NCBI GenBank assembly: GCA_001642005.1
Contig: LWCA01000010.1
Location: 30,747 to 94,746 of the forward strand
Direction of reading: 5' to 3'
Origin: Intoshia linei
Lineage: Eukaryota; Orthonectida; Rhopaluridae
Length of the DNA: 64,000 nt
In this document: one piece after another, positions 12,537-23,359 of the stretch
Position numbering within the stretch: the stretch's first letter is position 1
Layout of the letters: each line of letters begins with the position of its first letter
Notes under the pieces: generated by a model
What the model was told of the DNA's origin: nothing
The model's database searches: none
The model's input: the letters and a program-made list of their open reading frames with translations, nothing else
Made by a program: the position numbers and the translations under genes

Positions 12537-15500
12537 ATGAGAAATGTTATACCAGATGAAATTTTATTTGACACTAAATTAAACCAAATGATTAGTGCGG
12601 TATGTATTTCAATTATTTGTATATAATATAGGAATTTCAAATGTATCCTTCATTTATAACTCAATTAACTTGTGACGTGTTGGATGTCGTTTTTTGAACC
12701 AATAATAATTTTAATTAAAGTTATTAAAATAAATAACTGATATTGATATTCTTGAAATAATATGTATAAAATTTAGTTACCCTCAAATTATAATTTTGAA
12801 ATTTATAAAACTATATGGCACATTAAAAAAAAAAGAGTCAAAATTGGTATTATTTTGTATCCATTTGTATTATTTGTTTTATACAGTGGTTAGCTTTCTA
12901 TTGTATATCTCATAACCAAATTTTCTATTTTCTAATCTTTTTTTTATTTTTTCTTTATGGAAGCTTTCTACCAATATTGTTTCAGTTTTTTGTTCAAAAA
13001 CTAAACTAAATACCAAAAAATATACACTTACATTTTCCACACCTAATGAACATTGAAATGTGACAAATAATTTCATAACAAATTATCATACTGAATGTTT
13101 AGATAGTAACTACAGAAATTTGATGAAATGTTACCTGTTTAGAAATTATTTAAAATTGGCGCTTTTTAAAACTCGCCTAAGTAAAAATGCTCATTAAAGC
13201 GTAATTTTATACATATAAGAATGATCTTTTTAAAATTAATATAGAATGCAGTCAAAATATTTTAATTGACGTTGATCATTAATTAGATTTTTATTGTTAA
13301 AATGTGGAACTTTTTGTGATTAACATGTTTCCCTATTAACACAATCATTTTTTTTACTGCGATTTTTGAAAAATTCAACAACAGGTAATATTTTTTGTTA
13401 TTGTCACATTTGTTAATTTTTTCGTATTTTTTTGTGTTTCATGTTAATACTCAAATTATTACATGTACCAAATTTGTTTAGACTCTTCTCGTACGTGATT
13501 TCAAAACTAAGGGAACCTGAGAGGTTAAGGTAGTCTACTAGCAAACCATTGGTATAATAACATTAATTTACTTTTAATTAAATATTTTGATATTTGTTTA
13601 GTTGCATTACAATTTCCAGAGGGATTATTGCTATTTTCGATGATTATTTCAGATATTTTGGAGGAGTAAGTATTTTTATTTATTCTTTATAGTATTTTTA
13701 GATACTGTGGAGTAATGGTCGTTATAATGGGGGATGTTACTTATGGAGCCTGCTGTATTGACGACTACACTGCCAAATCCATGAATGCAGACTTGTTGGT
13801 ACATTATGGACACAGTTGTTTATGTATTTGTATTGAAAATATTTATATTTAAATCCTTATTTTAGTACCCATTACAAAAACGTTTCATGGAATTTCTTAT
13901 CATTATGTTTTTGTGTCTATATCTGTCGACCCAATGCATTTTATCGAAACTGTTAAATTAAATATAGATAAAAAATTTAAAATTGCATTTATTAGCATAA
14001 TTCAATTTGTGAAAGCTATTCATGTAATTCATATTTAATATTTAATATTTATGCATTAAGAAAAACTTGTAAATATAAAGAAAATATTACATTACATAAA
14101 ATTTTTAATTTGTATACTTTTATTTTAGTACGCAAAACAAAAATTATGCAGTGAAAGTTACAATATAATTCTACCGCAAGCTAAACCCTTATCTCCTGGA
14201 GAAATTTTGGGATGTACATCACCAAATATTCCGAATGATGTTGACATTGTCATGTATTTTTATAATATTCAATTTTGATTAAATTAAAATTCTAATTTTC
14301 GGAATTAATGTTTTCTTATTTAGGTACATGGGAGATGGTCGATTTCATGTAGAATCATGCCTAATTGCAAATCCTCATGTTAAAACATATCAGTATTTTT
14401 TTATTATTTAAATTAATAATCATTTTTAAAATATTGTGTTTACGCTACTGTTTTGTAAATGATTAAATATATTGATATTTTTATAGGTACAACCCATACG
14501 ATAAAAAATTAACGAGAGAACGATATAACCATAAAAGAATGACGACATTACGGCAAATGGCAATTCATGAATGCAGAAAAGCAAAAACTATCGGAATTAT
14601 TCTTGGCGCGCTAGGACGACAGGGTTCAATAGACATTGTCAATGTAAATTTAATTTTAAACGTTTCATCAATTTACAATTGTATTTCAATGTCTTAATTT
14701 TATTGAAATTTATTTAGACGATTAGACAGGAAATAATTAATCATGGTCGTCAATATATTATTTGTGTCATGTCAGAAGTATTCCCAATGAAATTATCAAA
14801 ATTTGAAAATATTGATGCGTAATAAAATGTTATTGATTAATTTATTTTACATTGAAATTAAGGTGGGTTGAAATTGCTTGTCCTAGATTAGCTATTGATT
14901 GGGGATATGCATTCCAAAAGCCATTATTGTCTCCATATGAGGTTAGTTCATTTTAAGATTGCATTAATTAGAATTATATCTGTAAATCATAAATTAACCC
15001 TTTCCTGTCTGATGCAATTTTATGTACTATCACCACACGTCTGGAATTTATGTTTTAATTTAAACTTGTATTATTTTTAAATAATTACCTATGTGAAAAT
15101 GTATGAAAATAAAAGAATAAAGTTTTTCAAAATTATGCTGTGTATATCATAGAATACACAGACGTGTGAAGTGAAATTGCTGTGTATAGTATAGAATACA
15201 CAGACAGTGAAAGGTTTAACGATGTGAAATTCCGGTGACGTAGGGAATTTATAATTTTAAGCAGAGGTCACCAAATTATAAAAAATACAAAGGCTGTTGT
15301 CCCACATTTCTAATACATGAATTACATGGATCCCATAAAATAATATTTAGATAAATTAAATCAAATGTTCCCACATTTTTTTCTCGGCGGATTGGTAATA
15401 TTTTATGAAATGTAGCGCGAACCATTACGGCAAAATAACTAGACAACCTTAAAAAATTGATAAAATATCTAATAAATTGAAATTTAATTACTAATTAGTA

Positions 15501-16464
15501 AAAATTTTTAACGGATCAGTACTGGTCCGCGGACCGGCTTTGGGAAACGCTGCATTAAATTATGAATGCAAATTAATTTAAAGGGAATCTATTTACTTGT
15601 AAAAATTTTTTGCTATTCTGCATTTTGTCAAATTGATATAGTATTTTACACATTATTTATTAAAGCAGAGTTTCTTAATCGGGTGCTAGAATTAATTTCA
15701 TCAGGCTAGAAAAATTTTTTATATTTTAATTAAAAAATTTCATAAAAAAATGAAATTAATTTTATTTTCAAGTTAGAATATAATTTATTTTTTACTTAGT
15801 CTCTCAAGTAAGTGGATTATTTAAATTTTTAAATGGATTATTTATTGTCTAAAAATTTAAAATATCAGTTGAACTTTGCATTAATTGTTATAAAAATTTT
15901 CCAAGATTACCTACATTGTATTTATGAATTAAATAGTAGGAATTCGTGATTGTAGACCTGGGCATGTGGCCTCTCTCAGTATTCCTGCATGATAGTTCTT
16001 TTATTTCTAACAAGAACTAGATATGATAAACTTGTTTCCGATAAACAAAAAAAATCCAATGAATTCTTGCATTAAAATATTTTTTGATTACGTCATTTGT
16101 TGCTTTTATGTATTTGAAAATTATAATTTAAATCTTATCAAATACAGTTTCTATGCCCATTTTTACAATTTTTATTTTTTTGTTGTTATTGATTATATTC
16201 GATTAAAATATTATTTTTATGTTGAGTTTTAAGGTATCATTTTTTATTTTTTACAGGGGTACTGGAAACATTTGATATGGCTAAAGGGGTGCTAAATTTA
16301 AAAAAGGTTAAGAAACCTATATTAAAGTGTAAAGATTACATATTATATATATTTAGTTGATGAAATGTTTGAATGATCCTATTTTGACTCAACACTATCC
16401 AATGGATTATTACATGAGTAAAGTTGATAAACCTTGGACCAACAATTCCAAACCTAGTATATAA
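12537..16464 (+). CDS. DPH1: Diphthamide biosynthesis protein 1 (ACP-transferase subunit)
   Basis: Subunit of the DPH1-DPH2 radical enzyme that transfers a 3-amino-3-carboxypropyl group from SAM to a histidine of eEF2, the first step of diphthamide synthesis in the cytosol. Eleven exons join in phase to 371 residues: 12537-12599, 12777-12846, 13602-13665, 13702-13823, 13866-14023, 14129-14253, 14324-14392, 14487-14643, 14718-14818, 14863-14941, 16357-16464. Motifs: [31 protein letters not shown] (C83/C84), LSPGEILGC (C188), [26 protein letters not shown] (C316), HYPMDYY. The three cysteines that ligate the 4Fe-4S cluster are all present. Total length is shorter than human mainly at the C-terminus. 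An AATAAA overlaps the stop codon and can serve as poly(A) signal. Two introns host repeats (13.1-13.5 kb and 15.67-16.32 kb). Confidence 0.95.
13115..13540. repeat. Dispersed repeat, copy 1 (unoccupied form)
   Basis: About 400 bp in DPH1 intron 2, close to the sequence at 25118-25750. Shared landmarks in order: GATGAAATGTTACCTGTTTA, TTGGCGC, CATTAAAGCGTAATTT, GTGGAACTTTTTGTG, GTTTCATGTTA, and CAAATTATTACATGTA. Copy 2 carries an extra 198-bp insertion that is absent here. Confidence 0.8.
15137..15203. repeat. Two tandem hairpins in DPH1 intron 10
   Basis: Two consecutive units about 42 bp apart, each containing CTGTGTAT...ATACACAG, a perfect 8-bp inverted repeat with a short loop. Function unknown; possibly the remains of a MITE. 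Confidence 0.6.
15666..16319. mobile_element. hAT-type MITE with perfect 8-bp target duplication (654 bp)
   Basis: Ends CAGAGTTTCTTAATC and, inverted, TAGGTTTCTTAACC. It is flanked on both sides by TATTAAAG (15658-15665 and 16320-16327), an exact 8-bp target-site duplication as made by hAT transposases. The interior is A/T-rich and without a convincing frame; the short frame near 16.1 kb is chance. Inserted in the last DPH1 intron. Confidence 0.8.
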
Positions 16465-17402
16465 ATAAAAATACAATTGTAATTTTTTATTTTTTTAATA
16501 AATATCCATTTGACTGTAATACTGTTAGAATCATTAATAATATCCTTACTCCAATCTTAACCTTGAATTTAAAGCACGTTTTGCAAGCGTACCTGAATAA
16601 AACTTGGAATATATTTTAGTAAACAGTTTTAAAATATAAGCAAAATTATGATAAATACAGAATCACAAACAATATGAATGAAAATTGAATAAAAAAAGAT
16701 GTATACTGTAAATTATTAACAATAAACTTTTTATTTTTATTTTCCTACGTATACTGCAATTTATTATTCATGCAGATATATTTTTTAATAATTTCTATTT
16801 GCAACCATGGTTAGTACAATTTCAATTTAAACTTATTATATATTTTGTCAATGTGTGTATTATAATTGAATAATGCTAATGAAAATACTTAATTCTTTCA
16901 ATTTACGTAAGCTTAATATATGCAATAGTTGTTTATAGGTTTTTTCGCAACGTGGTTTCCCATTAGGTTTAGTTTATTAGTTGTCAGGTTCTTAGTTCTG
17001 GATATAAACATAGACTAGGACAGGGGTGGGCAACCTTATGATGGTAATGGGTAGATGGTATATTCTGATAATTTTGCGAGCCGGAAACTTTACAATTAGA
17101 ACTAATAACGTCCATTTTACCACTGGGTATTTATGATTTTTTTTATGTTCACTTTTTGGAAATATAACATTGGATAAAAATAAAATCTATAAATGTAGAA
17201 AAATTTAAAAAAAAAATTAAGCCGACCGGATGAAATTAGTTCGTGGCCCGTTCAAAACTTTCAAAATTTTATTAGTGTTAATTACAACTAAATAAATCAT
17301 CACAATGTATTATTTATTTACCTTCTTTTATACTGTTTGATTTATATATATAGAAACTTTGTAATATATATTTTGGTGTAAATGCCCATTTTTGTGATAT
17401 AG
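16465..17402. other. Spacer between DPH1 and NFS1 with a hAT-like end
   Basis: Contains the DPH1 3' UTR. At 17021 the sequence CAGGGGTGGGCAACCTT is typical of hAT element ends; a matching right end is not clear (possibly near 17270). At 16807 an ATG is directly followed by a GTTAGT donor; this could be a minimal first exon of NFS1, because splicing to 17403 keeps the NFS1 frame. Confidence 0.4.
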
Positions 17403-19765
17403 GATATATTTTACGATGAATGTTTAGGTTTTATCCAAATAAAAACTGTCTATCAACCTTTAATTCAAAAATGCAATCTCAGCACCTCTCCATCAGCTAA
17501 TACATCCAAGCCAATTTATTTAGACGCTCAAGCTACAACTCAAATTGTATTATAAAACTTGTGTTTCTTAATTTTATTGGCTAATTATACATTCAAGGAT
17601 CCTCGTGTACTAGACAAAATGTTGCCTTACATGATGAGTAAATTTGGAAATGCTAGTTCCAGAACTCACGAATATGGCTGGGACAGTGAAAAAGCTGTTC
17701 AAGATGCCAGAAAACATGTAGCTGATTTGATTGGTGCAAACGAAAAGGAAATTATTTTCACTAGTGGTGCAACTGAATCTGGAAATATTGCAATAAAAGG
17801 AATTGCAAACTTTTACGAACACAAGAATCACATTATAACGTCTCAAATTGTGATACAAATTTTTCATGTTATATTTTAATTTTTAGGAACACAAATGTAT
17901 ATTGGATTCTTGTCGTTTTTTAGAGAATAAAGGGTTTAAAGTTACATATCTGCCTGTTGATCAAAATGGTTTGGTTGATTTGCAAAAGCTAGAAGAATCT
18001 ATTAATGATAAAACTGCTCTAGTGTCTATTATGGCTGTCAATAGTGAGATTGGGGTTTTGCAAGATTTGAAAACTATTGGTTAGTTTTGTGTTGTGCTAA
18101 TCTAATTTTGATGAATTCTGTTTCAACGTTTTTTTCAGATTGAAATTTTTAAATTCTTTTAATGGAGTGTTTTGCACCAAGGTAAATTTTGCATAGAATC
18201 ATGGTTTATCTGGTGGGGTTACTGATTTAAAATTTTTTAGTCTTACGGATCGTTTTTATGAAATTACATATTTTCATTTATCATAATTTCGTAAACTAAA
18301 AATTAGATTTACGTTTTAAAAGAATATACCAAAATACTCATCTCACTTTTTGATTAATTTATCCCTCGAGTTCAAGATTTTATGCCGTAATAGCACTTTG
18401 GAATAGCCTTTTTATATATTAATGAAATAATTTAAATTAAGGTTCAATTTGTCGCAAAAAAAAAGTGTTTTTTCATAGTGATATTGCGCAATGCTGTGGA
18501 AAGCTTCCACTTAATGTTAATGATATCAATGCTGATTTACTTTCAATTAGTGGCCATAAAATGTATGCTCCAAAAGGTAATTTTAATTAATTTAACTTAT
18601 AGTGTGGATGTGACAATATATTTATTTAACTATATAAAGTACTCTTTTAATAATCATTTTTTTATCTCTAAAATTATTGGAACTGCCAAAAAATATTTAA
18701 TAAATGATAATTTAACAAATTGATTAGCTAGTTACATGATTATTATATTTTTATTTGTTAAACATCATGACTCGCTGGATCATCGATTTTACTACAATTC
18801 CAGGAGTGTACTATTTATTTTAAATTGTTTTTTTATTATGCCAGTATTTTGTTTGTTTTATATTTTCTACAAACAGTAGTTAGTACTACCGAGGGGCAAT
18901 TTTTTTCATTTATAACTTTCTTCATTTTAATTATCAGGTATCGGTGCACTTTATGTGAGAAGAAAACCTAGAGTGCGACTGGAAGCTATACAGAGCGGAG
19001 GAGGGCAGGAAAGAGGAATTCGAAGTGGAACGCTTCCGACTCATTTAATTGTCGGTATTGGAGAGGCTGCTAGGATTTGTTCTATTGAAATGAAGGTTTT
19101 AGTGGCTGGGTGAATTATTTTTATTAATGATTTAGAGAGATCTTGAACATGTTAAAAAACTTTCAAATGTCTTAATTTCTACAATTATGGATAATTGTGA
19201 TGATATTATTCACAATGGACATCCCACCCAAAATTATCCTGGTTTTTTATTGTTTTCATTAATTCAATTTTAGGTTGTGTTAATCTTTCTTTTTCATATG
19301 TTGAAGGTGAAAGCTTATTAATGGCGCTTAAAGATATTGCATTATCTTCTGGCAGGTTTATTTACTATTACTTTGAATTTTAAATTTAAATTTAAATTTA
19401 AATTTTGTTTGTACAGATTATTAAATTTACTAAAATAATTCAACATTTCGTTTTTGATATAAAAATTTTAGCGCATGCACTTCAGAATCACTAGAACCAT
19501 CCTACGTGTTAAGAGCGATTGGATCCCAAGAAGACTTGGCCCATTCATCAATAAGATTTGGAATTGGCCGGTTCACTTCAGAAGAAGAAATCATTTTCAC
19601 TGCAAAAAAGTGCATCGAAAGTGTCAAAAAACTGAGAGAATTAAGGTATACATTTACTAATTTAAACTAAATATGATTATATCATTATATGAAATTTTTA
19701 GTCCATTATGGGAAATGGTTCAAGAAGGAATTGATATAAAAACCATAAAATGGACCCACCATTAA
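17403..19765 (+). CDS. NFS1: Mitochondrial cysteine desulfurase (first exon uncertain)
   Basis: PLP enzyme that takes sulfur from L-cysteine and hands it to ISCU for Fe-S cluster assembly, normally in mitochondria with ISD11. Exons in phase: 17403-17546, 17598-17849, 17887-18079, 18442-18576, 18938-19095, 19136-19241, 19274-19355, 19472-19645, 19702-19765, giving at least 435 residues. Motifs: [51 protein letters not shown] (PLP lysine codon 18558-18560), [38 protein letters not shown] (catalytic cysteine codon 19476-19478), [20 protein letters not shown] end. The frame is open upstream of 17403 without ATG, so an upstream exon supplies the start; the residues before PIYLD are compatible with a presequence. 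Four introns are 32-51 bp. The stop is 23 bp from the stop of the opposing GPCR gene. Confidence 0.94.
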
Positions 19766-19788
19766 TTTTATAGACAGTACATTAATAA

Positions 19789-21042
19789 TTAATTTAAAAT
19801 ATACTTTGAACGATTTAATCTAAACAAGTGTTCAACATTTTCTCTGAATGGCCGACTAATGACCATATAAACAACAAAATTGAGAGTATAATTGATATTT
19901 TGCATAATATTGGTAATAATTTCGATTTTCTCGTATGCGTTGTCATTTGATTTATAAAAGTAAATAATTTGTTTGATAAGTTCCGTAGGAGTAACAAATA
20001 TGAAAAATACAAAGGTTGCTGTCACTAGCATTACAGTGGACGTTCTAAACACCTTTTTTATTTTCTGTGAGAACGAAGATTACATTTATATTTCACATTC
20101 CCATTTCTTTTTAATCTGTACTTTTGAGCGTCTAGATGCAAGGAAGGGTCTCTTCGTTTCAATGAAATTAATAAACCTACTGTCCCTACAACAAGATCTA
20201 AAAATGGCAACCAGGATCCAAATGTAATTTGTAAAATTCTATAAACATAATCAAAATGCGCATTGTATATATCTTGATAAATTAAAGTTTTTGATGTGCA
20301 CAGTATGTCCAATTTGACAATTTTGGTTAAATTGTGACATGTTCACCTTGTAATTGAAATGCAGTGTGTTTTTGTAGTAATCTTTTGAACATTTTATGGT
20401 TTTTGTAGAATACCTCCAAAGAAAAGGTAAATTGAAAAGTATGGAAATTATTAATATCATTGAAAATAGAATGTGTGTTTTTTTACGTGAACATCGGCTT
20501 TTTAATGATAAAGGATATTTTATTATCGTGTATATTTCTATTGATATTGTCATCATTACATATGCGCTAGAAAATATAAATGTACTAAGTATCGCTGAAG
20601 CGTACATTTCGTAGAAATACATAAATCTGGTAAAACCATTTTGGACTATTTTTGAAATTGATATTGGGCCAAATTGATTTAAAAATGCTGTGATTTTTGC
20701 ATAAGAGGTATATTTACAATCTTGGAGGTTGATTTTTAGTTTCATGTGTTTTTTTCGTTGTAGATACTCCATTTATAATGATATGGGATCAATGTATGGA
20801 ACAGTGCGCAAACACAGAATAAAAGATAATTTATTGCTAACCACATGAATCCTATGGCTGACGCTGAATCCATTTTTCTTTGATCGTAAAAGTACGTTTT
20901 TTTCTTTTTCGCATATTGCCAATTATAATGATCAATATTAAAATGTTGCCGACTATCCTAATGATACATCTAAATTTTTTTAATAAATATAAATGTAGAA
21001 CCTTAGAAATACATATGGATCCCTACGACGGTATTGAAATAA
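19789..21042 (-). CDS. Class A peptide-type GPCR (FMRFamide-receptor-like), 5' incomplete
   Basis: Six exons join into one seven-helix reading frame: about 21042-21002, 20969-20896, 20863-20768, 20720-20319, 20272-20097 and 20064-19789. Introns are 32, 32, 47, 46 and 32 bp, all GT-AG. TM1 has 'RIVGNILILI', TM2 'IGFMWLAINYLLFC', TM3 'SSAYVMMTISIEIY', TM4 'ILFNLPFLWRY', TM5 'GSWLPFLDLVVGTVG', TM6 'FIFVTPTELI' and TM7 'NYTLNFVVYMV', followed by RPFRENVEHLF. ECL2 has a cysteine (IKC). The TM4 and TM7 pattern resembles invertebrate FMRFamide-type neuropeptide receptors. The DRY motif reads EIY, lacking the arginine, and TM6 lacks the usual CW. No start codon is found: the frame meets TAA at 21043-21045, 47 bp before a Helitron end. 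It may be a recently disabled gene, or the first exon may lie elsewhere. The ligand is unknown. Confidence 0.72.
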
Positions 21043-21091
21043 TTATCCAAAAAAATTATATACATTACATCCTTTACAATATATACTAACA

Positions 21092-21150
21092 CTAGCTTGA
21101 CTTTTATGTACTACGTACAAACAGCACCTAGCTCTCTCTCATTTGTGGAA
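21092..21150 (-). mobile_element. Solo 3' end of a Helitron-like element
   Basis: On the minus strand this is the family 3' terminus: the hairpin TGTACGTAGTACAT, then AAGCTAG ending next to T (on the plus strand A then CTAGCTTGAC at 21092). It carries only about 55 bp of the element and runs straight into reverse-transcriptase sequence. It lies just upstream of the broken GPCR 5' end. Confidence 0.6.
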
Positions 21151-21536
21151 TTAGTAAAGAAATATGCTTCTATCTTTTCTAATATTCCCGGAAGAACCAA
21201 ATTAATTAACCATAATATCAAAACTACAGCTGGTAAACCGCCATTAACATGTCGGTTCTATTCTACCCCAATTCACCTAACGGAAGAAAAAAAAAACTCA
21301 TTGAAGAAATAATAAAATCAAATATCATTGAACCTTCAAATAGTAGTTTTCGATCTGAACACTTTTTCAAAAAGAAAAAAAATGGAAAATACAGATTTAT
21401 ACTTGACTACAGGCCGCTCAATTGCATAACTGAAAAAGATAGATACCCAACACCTAATCAAAAACAACTTATAGACGAAATGCAGGAGAAAAAAGGTATT
21501 CACTTCTATTTAGAAAGGTTTAAAGGTTTTTGTTAA
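21110..21536 (+). pseudogene. Ty3/Gypsy-type reverse transcriptase fragment
   Basis: Two overlapping frames, 21121-21312 and 21249-21536, encode the N-terminal part of a Gypsy-type polymerase. Visible are the 'FSNIPGRTKLINH' box, the 'IIEPSNSSFRSEHF' stretch and 'KKNGKYRFILDYRPLN', which precedes the catalytic palm. The frame shifts by one near 21.28 kb, and the YVDD region, RNase H and integrase are missing, as are LTRs. It is therefore a dead retrotransposon fragment. The downstream frames to about 21.84 kb (21540-21836 and neighbours) are not recognised and may be part of the same decayed element. Confidence 0.7.
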
Positions 21537-21539
21537 AAA

Positions 21540-22440
21540 ATGGATATGAACGTGGTCACCGAAAAGGAAAACAATCGTACATTCACGTCAATTATGCTCA
21601 ACATGACGATTCTATATATAATCCGAAAGATGATTCGTATTCCGAACCAATTCAAAGAATTAAAGGACAGAAATACTGTGTTATTGTTGCAATTATTAAC
21701 GAAGGAAATGAAATTTGAGAAGTGTGCGAATTACTCAAACCAACAATGGGCATATTTGAGGGTGGTAAAAAAAAAAAGACTATCACGGAATGTTCAATCA
21801 CAAATATTTTATTGGTTGAATGGAAAAATTGTTTAAATATTTCAACGAAAAAAATATTTAGAATTGTCTCATCGTAATGGACAATGCTTAATATCACAAG
21901 AATCTACCATGATAAGATTTATAGTATAAGTCAAATTTAACGGAATTTTTGGAACATCTAAATCAAAATCATCTACAGATCACGACTAATTACACTTGTA
22001 TATTTTCATATATAGATGTTTATTTTAGAACAAAAAATGTATATTATTATTTCAATATTAATGATATATTACCATAAAAATAATATTTCCCGGGTGGCCA
22101 ACTAAATGTATTGTGGTCATATTTCGATAATTATTATTTTATGTTAAAAGACGAGTAACAAATGTTTATTATTCTTAAAAACAATCAAATTTACATGCAA
22201 AAATAAACGAAGGCGTGTTAATCTCGTGTCATAATTTTATAACTTTTAATAGCAAGCAATCTCGAACCGAGTTATATTTTGCTTTGATTTAATTGGTTTT
22301 AGTTATTTTTTTGTAATTTTAATAATTAGTATTTGTTGTTATGCGTTAATTATTTTGAATTTAAAATATTTGCGCTGGGATGAATGAAATGTTTTCTACA
22401 TTATCTATTTTTTAAATTTTGATTTAACTCCATTTTGAAG
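21540..22440. other. Unrecognised sequence downstream of the reverse-transcriptase fragment
   Basis: Two overlapping short frames (21530-21718 and 21540-21836) with Lys-rich content precede about 600 bp of non-coding AT-rich DNA. Neither frame shows a motif I know. The base composition of 21540-21720 is less A/T-rich than the surroundings, which hints at former coding sequence, probably of a retroelement. Confidence 0.35.
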
Positions 22441-23124
22441 CTTTTATTTACATAGGCCATGTAGGTGACATCCACTGTTAATAAAATATTTCTGAAAAAA
22501 AATATATGAATACTAAAATGCTTTTTTGACCGTGAAGTCACTTATTCGAATTGATATTTTTTATGTGTGTTAAATAGATACAACTGTACCACCTGTAAAT
22601 GTTTTGAAATTCAAGGGCTGTTTTCATTAAAAAAAGAATGGTAATTTTTGGTTTTGGCCCTGAAGATATAATTTTTTTAAATTTAAATTTATAATAATGT
22701 TTATGATTTTAAAACCCGCATCAGCGTATATATTTTTTTAAATTCTACAACTCGTTTGATTTTCAAAAATAGGGACAACAGGGGTTTTTGACCCGTAAGA
22801 TGTGAAATTGGGAGGTTGAAATTTATTTATTATATGCCCCGAAAAAAACTGTAATTGAAACGTGGTCTTTAAAAAATTCTAAGAGTGGTAGTTATTTCAA
22901 TAAAGTTTTTGACCCGTAAGATGTGAAATTGGGAGGTTGAAATTTATCTTATTATACGGTTTTTGACCCTTAAGATGTGAAATTGGGAGGTTGAAATTTA
23001 TCTTATTATACGCGAAAAAAACTGTAATTGAAATGTGGTCTTTAAAAAATTCTAAGAGTAGTAGTTATTTCAATAAAGTCACACACACAAACAAAAATCG
23101 CGTAGCCTTTTATATAAGTTAGGA
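22440..23124 (-). mobile_element. Helitron-like element, minus strand, with intact 5' end and internal triplication
   Basis: Plus-strand sequence ends AAGTTAGGA at 23124 followed by T, i.e. the family 5' end read on the minus strand. The body at 22480-22800 is collinear with other copies. Within it a block reading GACCCGTAAGATGTGAAATT, then GGGAGG and TTGAAATTTAT, occurs three times (about 22787, 22915 and 22963), so part of the element has been amplified in tandem. The 3' terminus is not found. Confidence 0.55.
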
Positions 23125-23243
23125 TATATATTAGGGTGTGAATTTTTTTACTTTTTTGCGAAAATACATAAGTGTCCCCATACCTGTGCTTTGGACCATG
23201 TTCCAGAACTCTAATATATACGTTTGAAAAATAAAAATACACC

Positions 23244-23358
23244 TTATAAATTGTTTGTCTTTCTCAGGAGTGTCAATTATACAACCCGCATATCCAACAG
23301 ATCCATTTGCGATCCCAATTGTGGAATGTTCGTCCTTATATAAATTTTTATCCATCAT
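23244..23358 (-). CDS. Possible first exon of an unidentified gene
   Basis: An ATG at 23358 opens 38 codons rich in acidic and basic residues (DEHSTIGIANGSVGYAG, DTPEKDKQFIR) and ends at a good donor (AG followed by GTGTATTTT) at about 23243. It looks more protein-like than nearby repeat frames. No continuing exon could be found upstream of 21 kb or in the repeats, so this may be a captured exon fragment carried by mobile DNA. I do not recognise the family. Confidence 0.3.
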
Positions 23359-23359
23359 T

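Noticed and set aside
15240-15555. Possible hAT element ending CCGCGGACCGGCTTTGGGAAA
   Set aside because: The phrase resembles a hAT end, but no matching partner or target duplication was found.
16023-16232. 69-codon plus-strand frame
   Set aside because: Lies entirely inside the hAT MITE 15666-16319 and is Phe/Tyr/Asn-rich chance sequence.
20058-20312. Apparent frameshifts in the minus-strand GPCR
   Set aside because: First read as lesions; GT-AG introns of 46 bp (20273-20318) and 32 bp (20065-20096) restore one frame, so no frameshift is needed.
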